From Apus apus (Eukaryota; Chordata; Aves; Apodiformes; Apodidae), in the NCBI RefSeq assembly GCF_020740795.1, contig NC_067285.1, positions 19,697,241 to 19,761,240 of the forward strand: 64,000 nucleotides of DNA, given 5' to 3'. The notes below the pieces were generated by a model. It was not told the DNA's origin, ran no database searches, and was given only the letters and a program-made list of their open reading frames with translations. Shown here piece after piece: positions 32,108-45,400 of this stretch. A program made the translations under genes and the position numbers. Position 1 is the first letter of the stretch; the number at the start of each line of letters is the position of its first letter.

Positions 32108-35100
32108 TCATCGTTTCTCCAGTTTTTTGTACTTGGCTTCTGCAGAAGGAAAAATAAAAATATTTTAGGACTGAAGAGGTAAATGCTTTGAATCCTGTAA
32201 AATTAAGGTTGATTTACAGTATCTCTTGGTGTAATTTTTTATTATAGCATGTAGGGAAATACAGCTGCAAAATAAAATTTTTATGAACCAGGTGCCCAAG
32301 TCAGACAACTAATATTAATTAATTTAAGCCAAGGGGACTTGGGTGCCTGGTGGAACTTTATAAATCTATTTGCAAGATTAAACATCTGTCTTTAAAATTT
32401 GAGTCAGTGAATATTGTAAAAGAGAAATCAAGCCCCCTAATAAGCAGTAGTTCAGTAATACCTGTACAAGTCCACCCCCATATAACCTGTTACATTCATC
32501 TTTTCCCAGTGCTTACCACTTCACATAGAATGTTCATTGCTCAAAAGCAGCAAAGGCAACTCTGCAGCTCAGAGTTGTTAAACAGAGAAAGAGTTCACTT
32601 TGACTTTTTAAATCTCCTTGCAAGGGACTATGCTGCTAGGTTTTAACAGTAAAGGAGAACAGTTACCAAGTTTTTTGGAATATGCATCCAATTTGTAAGC
32701 TGCCTGCTCCAGAGCTGCAACCTGCTCCTCAATTAGGTTGATTTGTTCCAGATATGGCTGAAGAGCAGCATCTTGAAAAAGCAGAAAAATCACAGCTGTT
32801 AGTTCTCAGTAATTCAATTCCAAGAAACAGTTCACATTTGAAACACAAGAATTTCTTACTACATTCTTCAGATAGAACAATTTAAAAGCTTTTTCCTTCC
32901 TCTGCCCCAAAATCAAATGGTGATACTGACAGTCATGTTCCAGGGAAGTATGAAATGTTTAAGAGAACTGGCTAGAGTCAACGAAAGTAACAATACAATG
33001 TGAATAAAATAAATATTTCCTATCAGATCCAAAATTTGGGGTAAAATAGGACATTCAGATGTGTTTTCTCCCTTGCTAGTCTACACAGCCTATAGCTGGA
33101 AAGAAATAGACAAGACAGGCACTATGTAGCTGCATGTCTATTTCAATGAGTTTTCTTTCCTTCAGCACCTAATGGGGAGTGTGAACTAATGGATACTTAA
33201 ATGCTTCATTTCCCAAACACGTGTACTGGTCACTATATCCCTACCTTATTTGGTTTACTTACATTTTTTATTTAAATCCTTCAGATTTCTACTAATGTTT
33301 ATAGCAATATCTTTCATTTCCAGGTACTTTAAGCTAGTCAGCTTATTCATGTTTTCCAAGAGCTTGTAGTCTTCACTGGTGGCTTAAAAAGAATAAGAGT
33401 TTATTTTAATTAAAAGTTGATGAGGTTTGAATTGGGTGCAAACGCTTCAAGAAGACAAGAGACTTCAAACCCATACCCAATGTAACAAAGAAGACTTTAG
33501 ATGGTAATTACTATAAAACTCTACAAAAAAGAGATGACATTTTGTAAATTGTAAAAATTAACTGGACTGATAAATTTGCAATTTACTTTTTTTTTTTTTT
33601 TTTTTTACAGAAAAATTGATTCATTCCTTATGTTTCTACTCTTAATTCTGCCAGTTAAACACGTTGACAAAACTGATAGCACAAATCCACACTGGTAATC
33701 TGTACCATGTACCTCTCAAATCCATGCAAATCAGTAGTGCTGTGGAGTGTTTTCAAAAGTAGAGCCTATGGAATTCACTAGCTTTTTGACCAGTTTGCTT
33801 TGCTTCAGCTCATGTCACACAGAACTTCATTCTAAAGTATGAATGTTGGAAATGACGTGTATGGTCCCTGCTCTCTCTCAGAAACAAAATAGCTGCTCGT
33901 GTCCCACTTGGTATTGCTTCTCTTCTAATCCTTCTTAATCTAGACCCTTTTTGCTTTTCCATGTACAAGCTTCTTCTGCAACACTAAAAAGAATTAAGTC
34001 ACTCATACCATACTACATTATTTTGGAAAATATTTGTGCTATTCTGGTATTTCATTAATATGACTAATCTCAGTATTGTTAGAAGTGTAGCAACATGCCA
34101 GACTTGAACTGCCAGCCTTGCTAAATATGATCTAAATGGGTGTAGTTTAGGCAAACTACACAACAGATTTCTTTAAAAGCAAATCAAGAGAAAAACCTAC
34201 GTGCAGGTCAGTATTGTGGTATCTTACCTGTCAGTTCACCTGTTAAATACGTGGCCATTTTGCTGAACATGTCTTTACAGAGTTCATTGATGTCTGCCTC
34301 TGCTGGCTCCTTAGCTTCCTCTGCTGTTTCAACAGCAGGATCCTCTGATCAGGGTACAGACATTACAGGGTTAGGGGAAAATTAGCAGAAACAAACCATA
34401 AAGATTACACACGGCGCCTTTGTTTTTCCCCTTCAAATTGACTACACCAGCTTTCCACGTAAATTGTCCTCTTTGCACTAAAGCGTAACAAACCGAGGCA
34501 GTTTCCTTGAAGTAGCATCAATATTATTTCAAAATTATACTTTGGGGAGCATGGAAGGGCCAGACGCCCGGTCTGGCCGCACTCGCAACCACCAGCCCCG
34601 TCCCGGGCTCAGACGCTAAGTCAGGAACTCACGGAGAACTCCTGCGTGACTTTGTGCACGAAGCCACCGACGCTCGTGTCCGGCCACCGATCCGGAGCGG
34701 AACAGCAGCCCCCCCGCCCGGGGCGACCACGGATCCCAGGCTCCGGAAACCCAGAATCACCCCTTTCTATCAGAACGGGCCCTTGTTCTGCTCTTCCCAG
34801 GAGCACTTCAGCGCCTATTCCTCAACCCGACCGGTCATCCCTTCCTTTGCCGGCAGCTCTTCCCGACTCCAGCACAAGGCTGTCCCGAGCCCCGCGGCTC
34901 CAGCCGGCCGGAGCAGCGGAACGGGGAGGCTACCAGGCGGCCGGCGGCAGGCGCCTGGCGGGACGCGGCCACGGGGCTCCCGGGGAGCCTCCGGCCGACA
35001 GACGCGAAGCCACGGGCCCGCCCCGCCGCCCGGCCGGGAAGCTCCTCGGTGCGTTCCGCCAGGAGCAGGCCGCGGCCCGGACCGGCCCGACCGCCGCCAG

Positions 35101-35209
35101 GTGCCCAAGGGGCGAACCCGAACCCGAACCCGGCCCCGGCCCCCGCCCCGGCCTTACGCTTGGCGGGCTGCGCGCCGGCCTCGGGCAGCCCCTCCGCCGC
35201 GGTCGCCAT
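32108..35209 (-). CDS. BLOC1S2: BLOC-1 subunit 2 (biogenesis of lysosome-related organelles complex 1)
   Basis: A small coiled-coil subunit of BLOC-1 (and of BORC), cytosolic complexes that drive lysosome-related organelle biogenesis and lysosome positioning. Coding exons on the minus strand: 35158-35209, 34228-34344, 33263-33382, 32667-32771, 32108-32139. They splice in frame to 141 residues; the human protein is 142 from memory. The first 17 residues are variable and Ala-rich. From about residue 23 the match to vertebrate BLOC1S2 is near complete: [18 protein letters not shown], then [17 protein letters not shown], then [19 protein letters not shown], ending YKKLEKR. The ATG at 35207-35209 has a good context (GCGACC-like, G at +4) and lies in a CpG island. 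All introns are GT-AG. The gene runs tandem to, and downstream of, the ABCG2-like gene. It appears intact. Confidence 0.97.
33587..33606. repeat. Poly(T) tract in BLOC1S2 intron 2
   Basis: This is an uninterrupted run of 20 T in the second intron of BLOC1S2 (poly(A) on the coding strand). It may be a slippage tract or an eroded retroposon tail; no retroposon body was recognised. Confidence 0.9.
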
Positions 35210-35700
35210 GGCGACCAGCCCCCTCCCGCGCCGCCCGCTTCCGGCCGCGACCCCGCGCACGGCCGGGCCCGCCCTTTTCCGCTGCCGCGCATGCGCACCG
35301 GGGCGCGGGCCGGGCCGCCGCGCTGGGGCTGCAGGCCCCGCACCTCGGGCCTGGGCCCGGCAGCCGCCCCGCACCTCGGGCCGGCGCCCCGAGCGCTTCT
35401 GGTCGCATCGTGAGCGCAGGGCCTCCGCACCGCAGGTGCCTGATGCGCGGCAGCCTCAGTTGCGGGAACCAGGAGCAACAAACGGGCTTCACCGCGGCAG
35501 GAGCAGGAGGAGCAGGAGGACAAACACCGGGGCAGAGTTTACGCGTTCCCAGCGGCAGAAGGCAGCGGAGGGCGCGGGAGGAGCAGGGCCCGTGCGTGGC
35601 GCCCTGCGCTGCCGGTCTCGCGGTCCTGCCCGCAGGCCCGAGCCCGCCCCGGCTGCCGCGCCACGGGCCAGGGCTGCGCAGCAGCGTCTGCACAGGGAGG
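34560..35700. promoter_or_regulatory. BLOC1S2: CpG island covering the BLOC1S2 promoter, exon 1 and intron 1
   Basis: The stretch is strongly GC-rich and dense in CpG, in contrast to the AT-rich flanks, and is centred on the BLOC1S2 start at 35209. No TATA box is evident upstream on the minus strand, as expected for a housekeeping gene. The long open frames here on both strands (up to 365 codons) arise because stop codons are rare in such DNA, and I do not call them genes. Confidence 0.9.
35117..35149 (-). promoter_or_regulatory. BLOC1S2: Potential G-quadruplex at the start of BLOC1S2 intron 1
   Basis: On the coding (minus) strand, six runs of three to five G fall within 33 nt, separated by loops of 1-3 nt. 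Three GGGTTC hexamers (seen on the plus strand as GAACCC from 35114) form part of it. It begins 8 nt inside the first intron, directly after the donor at 35157. Such G-run clusters can fold in DNA or nascent RNA and can strengthen nearby 5' splice sites; folding here is predicted, not shown. Confidence 0.55.
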
Positions 35701-35796
35701 GTTATTTCAGTCCGTACTGTAAGTAGCACTATATACAGACAGTGCAGCTGAGCGTTTAGTCTGTTAGAAACATCTACCATTGCTACATATACAAAC

Positions 35797-36492
35797 TTTA
35801 TTTAAAAACATTAATAAAAGGAATTTCCTCCCCTCTGAAGTAGTAATTTTGAGGGAGGTGGTTCAGTTTGGGATTGTTGGGGTTTTTTTTACAGTATCTG
35901 TTTCTCACTGTTAATGAGATGTTTCACACCACGGCTGCTTAGGTTTTAATCAAAAAGTTGTTTCTGCAAGTAGCTTCTGCTGAGAAGCTACTAGAAGTAA
36001 AATTGTTCTTGCTTGGCAAGGAGTGGTTGCTCCCTGTACTGACTTCAAATGCATCTCCAACATCCTGTGAATGGTTTCTGGCTCTCCTCAGATGTGATGG
36101 GCACTGACAAGGGACAACGTGTCAATGCATAAATGCCATCATCACCTTATGCTATTTGTGAAATGTTTCCCTTTGGATATTTCCTGTGTAAGTTGGCCAC
36201 AGAAGAATAATGCTTTACAACATACAGTTTGACATGTACTTAAGAAATACTGAGTATGGTATTTTCTTAAAAAAAAAATATTTAAAAAAATCACGTATAT
36301 AATGCACATTAATGCATTTCTTCTTAAAAATCAAAAGCGTACAATCCAGAAACAAGGGGACAGGGTTCCCATCTCAAGTCCAATAAAGTAAGGTAAAATC
36401 TTTTGGCAAGCTGTAAATTTGCTGCTGCAAATTCTGCAGGTTTTTTTTAAGACTGGAGAAGCTGCAGAGCAAGGCAACACAGGAGTGTTCAC
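35797..36492 (-). other. 3' untranslated region of the ABCG2-like gene
   Basis: Noncoding DNA follows the stop of the ABCG2-like gene (36493-36495). A minus-strand AATAAA at 35797-35802 is the best poly(A) signal and gives a 3' UTR of about 0.7 kb. It ends only about 0.57 kb upstream of the BLOC1S2 start codon, next to that gene's CpG island. Confidence 0.5.
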
Positions 36493-39400
36493 TCATGTGA
36501 ACTTCCTCATAAACCGGAGTTTTGCATAGGCAATGACAAGGAAAATAACAGTCATGCAGAAGAGAGCCACTGTGTTTTCCCACATTGCCCAGTCGGTAGG
36601 TGCAATTCCTTGGCTGCACAGGTATGCTTCCCCAGAACACCTGCAGAAAAACAAGGGGCAGAAGCTGGTATTACGTGGTGCAAGTCTTCAGGTAATTACT
36701 TTCATCCCTGTTCCCCAAAGATTCTTCTCCCTTCAACTCTGCAAAACCAGTGACAGAAATAGAGTAACTTCATAACCTAACACTAAAAAAAAAAATTAAG
36801 GGACAAATACAGAATCATAGAATGGTTTGGGTTGGAAGGGACCCTAAAGACCATCCAGTTTCAACCCTCCTGCATGGGCAGGGACACCTCCCACTAGATC
36901 AGGTTGCTTAAAGCCCCGTCCAACCTCATCTTGAACACCTCCAGGGAGAGGGCATCCACAACCTCCCTGGGCAAACTGTTCCAGTGTTTCACCATCCTTA
37001 CACTGAAGAATTTCTTCCTAATGTCTAATCTAAATCTGCCCTCTTGCAGCTTGTTTTAGGATCCCATATCCTATCACTGCCCTCTCTGGTGAAAAGCCCC
37101 TCTCCAGCTTTCCTGCAGGCCCCCTTCAGGTACTGGAAGGCTGCTATAAGGTCTCCTCAGAGTTTTCTCTTCTCCAGGCTGAACAGCCCCAACTCTCTCA
37201 CCTGTCCTCATAGGAAAGGTGCTCCAGCCCTTGGATCATCTTTGTGGCCCTCCTCTGGATTTTCTCCAGGAGTTCTATGTCCCCTTCTCTGGAGACATTA
37301 AAAACCCACCTGGATGCAGTCCTGAGTAATGAATGTGCTCTAGGGGATCCTGCTTTAGCAGGGGAGTTGGACTAGATGATCTCTAGAGGTCACTTCCAAC
37401 TCTTGACAGTTCTGTGATTCTGTGAACCTCAGTCTTCCAGCCCTCCAGCATGTGTCTTGAAATACTTGCATTGCTTTAACTTCAGACATTGATAAGTAAG
37501 GGGTATTTCAAATGGGGCAGTTACACTGCCCATAAGTAACTTGGCTCTCTACTGTATCTGCAGGGAGATTAATATTTACAAGCAAGGTCTGAGGGGCAAG
37601 TATGTTTCTGATCACAGACCAGCTTCCCAGCAACTTCATAGCTGTCCACACGTTGCTAAATGACCCTGAGTTTGTTTAAGAAAACTATAAGTCAAGGCCA
37701 GGTTATCAAAAGCAAAATTTAATTTAACTCATCTGTCTATTTTTAGGAGTAAAGTTTCATCCCTACTTCACTCTAAAGTAACCATGAAGTTTTACTATAA
37801 AATCCTAAAATACATTATTTTGGCACATATTATTGAGACTGGCCCTCGAGTGGTTATTCTGTGAATAATATAAAACTTTGGAACAGTCACACTTCTCTTT
37901 AAGCAAGCCACTGCAATTCAGGCCCAAGAACCACCATGAGTTAGAGACTTACATTTCTCCTGAAATTTCAGGGGGACAACTGCTTCCATCTCCCACAGAT
38001 GCTGTAACATTTGGATTCTTCTCACCACAGAAGTAGAGATCTCTGAACTCATTCACTTGAAGAGCCTAGGGAAAGAGGCAGACATATTTTTACAGATATA
38101 GTGATGGGGTGCTAATACTGAAACACCTCCAAGGAACTTGATTATTAGAAGACTCTTATCAAATTCTTGGATTTGTATGTTTGTATTCCTTTTTTATGTT
38201 GAAGCTCTTAATCACTGCCTTTCTGAGGAACTGCTCCAAGTTCTACATGCAGGATGGTTTGGTGTCTGGGTCTTTGGTTACATTTCAGTGATTTAGCCAT
38301 GTCCTGCCAGCTACAAGTTTCTCTTCATCCCCTTTCATCTGGGTCAATCTGCTGACCCATAAAACCGTGTGGCTGCATGCAGACACCCCAGCACCAGCAC
38401 GTTGAAGCAGATGGAACACGCAGCCAAGGCAAGAGGGGAAGAGTTCCCTTGCACTGGCATCCTGGGATAACTGCAGTCTCAGGGGAAACCCACATTCAGT
38501 AACATTGATAAAATACCTCAGTGATACCCAAGCAGGGGAGGTTTCACACATCTCCCCACCTCCCTATTCTTACCTTTCTCTTCCCCTGCCAGTCAATGTG
38601 GTCCTGCCCACACCACCCCGCACCAGCTCCAGCATTCATTTTACTCATTTTAACTCAAAGGTAGGAAACTATTCCTTGCAAACAGGCTTGGCCAGGATGA
38701 AGACAGGAAATGGAAGCATAACTCCCACCTGTTACCTGCCACGTCTAGCTACTGTGTTTGAAGGAGCCACCCCCTTAGCTTTCTGGTACCACAGCTCCTT
38801 ATTATTCATAAATGACAGTAAGTCATACTTCACTTCAGAGGAAGCCACACCGAATACTGAGACACTAAGGCATTATGGTAAGTCCTTTAACTAGCTAGAC
38901 AGTCATTAACCACAGACTGGCCACCCAAACAGCAGCCCATGGAGAATCCATACAGTATTTGACTTCTTTCTAAACTGTAGGGATCAGCTATTCAGACTAG
39001 GAACTAGTGCCTTACTGAACAGCTTACTCTGCTGCTGTCCAAGCAGCACTAATTTTGTGGCACTAATTTTGTGTTCAGTCTTGGAGACTTCCACCTCTCA
39101 CAGAGGTTAACTTTTGCTGTATTTTTGGGGTTGGCTGGTTTCTTCCTCTTTTACCATGCTCACGCAAGGAATAAACCAAATCCGACTTTTAAGAAGACTC
39201 AAAACCTCTTCAGGAAGCAGCAGTGTGACTACATTACTCACAGGATACTGATGGTACTTTCTACTCACAGTGAGGCCGTATCGGGGGATGCTGAAGTACT
39301 TGAGCCAGTTCAACCAGGCCATTACAGAAGGGAGGTTTACTAAGAGGCCTGAAAAGATCTGAAATAGAACAGAAGAGGCTAGTGAATCACAAACTCTGTT

Positions 39401-42400
39401 TACTGCAAACAAGGACATTCCTGCACAGATGGGTAGCTGCTCAGCAGAGGTGCACTGGGATAGATGGCCCTACTGCTGTGCCCACAGGCGTGAGGTTCAA
39501 ACCTTGCAGCAGTCTCAGCCAGCTGGCCCAATAGCACACCCAAGTATTCCAGCTGAACTGCTTGCAAAGAGGTCAGAAAGGTTTTCTACATCCACGTATG
39601 AGCTAAGATGCATGCATGCCAACAGCTTCTTACTCTGGAGGACTGTGTCCTACAGCAGAGCTAGCCAGAGGCTAAAGAAGGATGACGGAGATGAGAAGGT
39701 AGAGAAACAAGAAGGAAACCATGGGGGAGCCTTAATGTCTGTTACTGTTTCAGCTTTCTCCTTGGACATACATGTTTTATCTGTGCTCCTGCCTGGAACA
39801 CAGTTTGCTCTTTTACTTCTTAGCACAATCAGACTTTATAGCTAAATCCGACAATTCAGGCTGTGCCTCATCATATTTTGTGCTTACCCTGCTGTCTTTC
39901 AGAATATACATGTGCCATTCCTTATAGACCGTGACTTAGCTCAATGTACATCAGCTGCCCTTGGCTATACATGCACTCTTCTCACCCACAGTAAAGGTTT
40001 GAAGTGATACACTATCACTCCTTGCAAAAGCAGGTTAAGCTGCAAATTGAAGAAGGGATGCAATGTGGGCTCAGACTATGTACACCAACAGCAACCAAGT
40101 AACACCTGATAGGAGGTACTTTTTACTCTAAGGTAACTTGATAGGCCTCACAGTCAAGAAGTTTCATCACTAACATCTCTCTGAAAAAGAAGTCACAACT
40201 TTCATCTGTGAGTAGACAAAATTCCTTTCTCTCTAAATTGCTCTGTTCCTTAGAAGTCCTTGAAGAAGAGTAGCAAAGTAATTTCTGGAACCCAAGGGAA
40301 ATACTGAGTTAAAATAAAGACAGGGTATACTCCTGCAAATCCCACTGAGCAACAAAAATTAATGCAATAAAATCAACTGACCTAACGTTTATTTTGATAT
40401 TTTTTCCTTTTTAATGATCTAGTTGATCACTTAGATTTCTAATATTGGAAATGCAACTTTTTTTTTTTTAATCTATTTTTGCAAAGACCATTGAAAAAAC
40501 CTACAGTTTTTTGGGGTACACTGTTTGCAAATCTCTGGTGGAATCACACCTACAGAATTGCACCTGAGCAACTATTTGATCCTTAGATCACAAGCTGGCA
40601 AGACTACCTCTTTGACTGTAGTGACAATAAAATAACAGGCATGGGGCTGACTAGACTGTGGATTCTCAGCCTGCGTAGGGCTGTCTCAACCCAGTCCTCT
40701 CAGCCTGTCTCAGCTGCTTCCTCACCTCCAAAGAAGCAGACACACCCTTATATACTTACAAGCATCAGGACAAAACAAATAGTGATGAGCAGATTGGCCA
40801 CAGCCACCACATCCATCCCAGCACTGATAGCCAGAGACATGGCTGTGGCAGTGTATGACACCAGTACCAGGCTCAGCATGAAGAAGAAGAATCGACCTGC
40901 AACAGCTTGGTATCCTGTCAAAAAACAGGAAGGCAAGAGTCCAGTAAACAAACACATTATGAATCTCAGAGAGGGACACTTGGATTCCTACACAAGTCAG
41001 AGAAAGCAGGAAGAAAGACCAAGTTTGGTCTATGCTGCTCCAAAAGCCCAAGAACATTACCAAAAGATGTGGTAAAGCAGGTCCCTGTCTTTGGGGCGGG
41101 GGCAGAGACACCAGCAATCTGAGTCCTTCAAAGTTAGGATGTCAACACTTAAATCAGTTGAAGGTTCAACTAGTTTCATTTTAGAAAGGAATTAAACTTG
41201 AGCTAAGTCAGAAATCAAGTGTGTTGGAAGATGACAGGTTGAACAAAATCATCAGTTCTTTACCAATCATCCAGTAAGTGATGCATGAGAATATGATGGC
41301 TGGAGCAGTTCTCATGGGCAGCAGATCTCCTATCATCAAGGCCAGGAAGTAGGCAGACACACGGTAATATCCACTGGTGTACTGATGGCTGTGAGGACAG
41401 GAAGGAGGGGAGTTGGACAGGTTTAGAGGCTATCTGGGAAGCAGGCTCAGCCTGTGTGCCTGGTTTATCCAGATTTGTTTCTGTTCACTGTACCACTGAT
41501 TCCTCTATACACATGTTGCATATATTCTCTATGCTATCTCTTCCTATTGTGCAGAGTTAGGGCTGATCTATCTCACAGGGACTGCAGTCAAGCTGAGAGC
41601 CCTCTGAGGAAAGTGAATGAAAGGTTATGTGACCGCTAAGTAACAGATGGGAAAAAAGCTCCTAAATCTCTTTTCAGAGCGAATGATCCTTAACACAAGA
41701 GTACAGGAAAGTATTAGATTGCTGTTAACTGGAGGAAAACTATCCACAGCTAACTCATACAGCTCTTTCCAGGGAAGAAGGAATAATACTCCACAATGGG
41801 AAAACACCTTTAGGACATCAACTCACCTCCAGTTCACAGGGCAATTAAATGTCCTTATGATTGTTCTGCTGCTTAATGGAGCTCATGAAAAGATGCTTTA
41901 ATTGGTGAGGTGCCAAAGTCCCCTTTGACACAGCTGGTTAGCTAAACTGGTAAACAGGGCAGACTGGCAAGAAATGTCAGTGTGAGAGAGATTCACTCCT
42001 AAGCAGCTGTTAGGGGCAATTTTAAGATGCTAAGAACAATCTGTGAGCAGACATGTGCATTCCAGGCATGAATCTCCAGTTTGTTAATTACTGCATAGGA
42101 TCTGTCTCTTACCCTTTCATCACATGAGCTGGAGGCTATTCCAAACTACATTTTCAACATATATGTATATATACATGAGTGTATATAATATGTACACCCA
42201 TTTACACACATATACACACATACAAACACATATATGTACATATATATAGACAGAGATGCACTTGATTACTAGGGAGCTCTTGTAAGTCAGCCAGCAGCCC
42301 TCTTCATCTGAGCATCCCTTGCAAAGCTTTTCCCAGAAATTTCTTTTCATCATTGCACAGTCTTACCAGTTTAGGACCACTGCAAGACAGCATTTCAACC

Positions 42401-45400
42401 CTGTCAGCAAGAGGGCAGGCAGGGTTCACGGTCTGCAGTATTCATATGCAGACTTCAAAAGGTAGGAAAAGCACTGCTCAAACTGTGACACAACAAGCAA
42501 GTAAAAGCTGCTTCATGCATTTCAGCTCCCTCCTCTACAGACCAATTTAACATTAATGTTACCATCTGCTGGTGCAAGGGAGCAGTCAAGTATTTGGTGG
42601 AAATAGTTTTGCTTAGCCTGTAAGATACTCACCCTGCCTCACTGCAGGGTATAAGAGAGTCTAAGTGCCCTGCTACTTACACAAATAATTTCTTGTCTCT
42701 GATGAAAAGCTCAATTGCAGAGACACTGGAGAAACACTGGTTCGTGGTGACAAAAAACAAAGACCCAACCCTAGAAGGCAAAGCAGAACAGTCAAAAAGT
42801 TGAAGAAACAGCCTAGATCAACACTGGCAGCCTCTGACATCATCATACTATCAAGTCAGTGCTCTTCTGTCTCTGTTCACAGAATGGAGAAATTTAATTG
42901 TGCTACTGTAGATCTTAACTGTAAAACCAGGTTTATTCCTTTATCTTCCCTTTCACATCTCCTCTGTACATGTGAGAGCCTGACAAAACTGCAGGCCCTT
43001 TAGGGCCTCAGCAATACCATGCTGCAGTGCACTGAGGTTTGTGAACCCAACCCTCCTCTGCAGTCCAAGCAGATCCCCGGGCCTTCTCTGTGGCTGAAAC
43101 CTGTCTGCTACAAACAGAAAAATGAGCAAAGCTGTGGCTTTCCAACTTACCGATTCTGAATGCCACTTCGATCTGATTTCACACCAAAAAAGATAGCACC
43201 CACAACCAGGGCTAGAATGATGGTCACTGCAATCTAGAAGTGGAAAGAGGAAAGAGAAAACAGAGTCCTTCAGATAAGCAGGACAAACTTCTTAATAAGG
43301 CATATGCAGGATTTAAGATACACACCTGCCTAAAACTTTCCTGCTGTGAGTCAAGGTATACCTATGACACACAGTTAAAAGCCTTATGGCAAATTTTCCA
43401 AGTTTATCCTCTGCACTTTTATCCTTCCTCTGACCTTCGTTGGCTGGGAAAGGTTAGTAGAAGCACACTCAAAGAATAACCCAGCTTAAAATTCCAAGTG
43501 AGGCACAATATTATCATCACCCTAGAAGCTCCCATGTGAAGCACAGAATGGAGCATTTCACACCACTTCCCAGCCTTCAGTGCAGTAGTCCTTGTGCTAA
43601 ACTAACACAGAGATTTATTTTTTCAAAGAGAACAAAGGTAGCTGGGCATCTCACCCTACTTAAGTGGCAGTGGCACAGAATTTTCCTCTTTCCCTAGCTG
43701 CCTTTGAAAAGAAAAGTCTGTCCTACAAACTTCAGATTGTGGGACTGAGGGCAGAGGGAATTTGAGACTTTTAGCAATGGTTACTTACTTGTGCAATGGA
43801 GGCCTGTGGGTTCCTGATAAGGTTTTTCAGGGAACGCTTGGACACCCAGTACAGTTGGGTGAGGAATCCATTTGCATAGGTAATCTCATGCCCCTGCTTG
43901 GATACTCTCTGCTTGCTTCCCTGTCCAAGCTCCACTTTCGCCAGTGCTTCCTTTGTGCTCTGATACAGGCTGGAGTTGAGATATTTCTGGTGCAGTACAT
44001 CTACCACACTGCTGACCACATTATCTTCTGCCACTCCATTTTCATTGCTCACCTCTGAGAAAGACAAGATATGGCTTGTGACTCTTCTGACTTCAGATAT
44101 GGCCCATCAACATGCTCAGCCATTTCAGAGGCTGAATAAAAAAATAATAATAAAAAAAGCAGAAACATCCAGACAATTTGAATTGCTCAAGCCTTAGCTC
44201 TGAGCTTAAGAAGCTAGCTTGAGTGAGAGGGTTTCCCTAGAGTTTTAACTGAACCTGGCTGATCTGCCTGTTCTTTTTGGCAGAGAAATGATCATAAACT
44301 TATAATGAGGCACCAGAAAACTCGTTTCACTGAATTTTCAAGTAATCAATGCCTGCTTTGATCCATTTGCCCACCCCCAAAAAGCACCATTATGAAAACT
44401 GTTCCCCTACTATCCTTCTGTCAGAGATATGCTACAGCATCCCCAAACAAATATTTCTCAACATTTTACTCACTATACTGTTAGAGAGTTTGCTAGCTCT
44501 AATCTTTCTCACTGCCCTGTAAATCCATTACTCCTTAGCCTATCTATCCTGTCTTCTCTGCAGCAGCCTCTTATGTGACTGAAAACTTCTGTCTTCTGTC
44601 AGCTGTCTCTTGAAACTAAACAGTTCTAGTTTTTCAGTCTGTCCCACATAGCTTTTGTAAATTACTGGTATTTATCACTGCTCTCCTATATTTACTTTTA
44701 AAAGTTTCCTGAGCTCTTTAAAGCAGCCCAAAGCAAAGTGTATCTAACAGTAGGAAAAGTAAAAAGATAATTAACTGCCCTTAGATGAGAAGAAACCCAG
44801 AGAATAAGACCTGGCCATCACCACACAGGACTTCTCTTCTACACCAGCCAAGAACGGATTTCTCCTTCACAATTCACCTTTTCCTATGTCCATAGATCTG
44901 TGATCTTCCTTGCTTGCTGCCACAGCAGTTGAATCACCATTTATGATATCAAGGAAGAAGTCAGCTGGATTGTTGAAGGGTTCACATTCATATCCTTTAA
45001 AAAAGAAAACAACAAAAACCACACATGAAACGTTTGTATTGCACAGACCACAGCTTAGAAGGTCAAGTCTACCACTGTATCACTCTTCCACAACCCTGTT
45101 ACAAGAAAACTTCACTGCTTTCCATAAGCATTACTTTACTGTAGCAGAATGGACAGGATTTAGGAGATGGTGAATCTAAGGTATCTAATACAGAGCTTCA
45201 AATATGCTTAGGCTCCATTGACTTCAGGTGAGGAGAAATCTGTAACTTGCTTCTCACAGTTCAGCATGCATAATTCTTGCCTCCTTCCTAGTGCTGTTTA
45301 ACTACATCCTGCTCTGGAAGAAGCACAGTTCTTCAGTAGATGTTGCTGGATGTCTGCTTTACAGCTTGCTCTAGAAGTGCTACTCTTGCTTGTGTTTCCG

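Noticed and set aside
34646-35780. Long overlapping open frames (up to 365 codons) on both strands around the BLOC1S2 start
   Set aside because: They arise from the GC-rich CpG island, where stop codons are rare. The peptides are Pro/Arg/Ala-rich and motif-free, and they conflict with the well-supported BLOC1S2 exon 1.
40641-41122. Frames of 144 and 131 codons near 40.6-41.1 kb
   Set aside because: They overlap the true minus-strand coding exon 40760-40914 in other frames or run beyond its splice sites.
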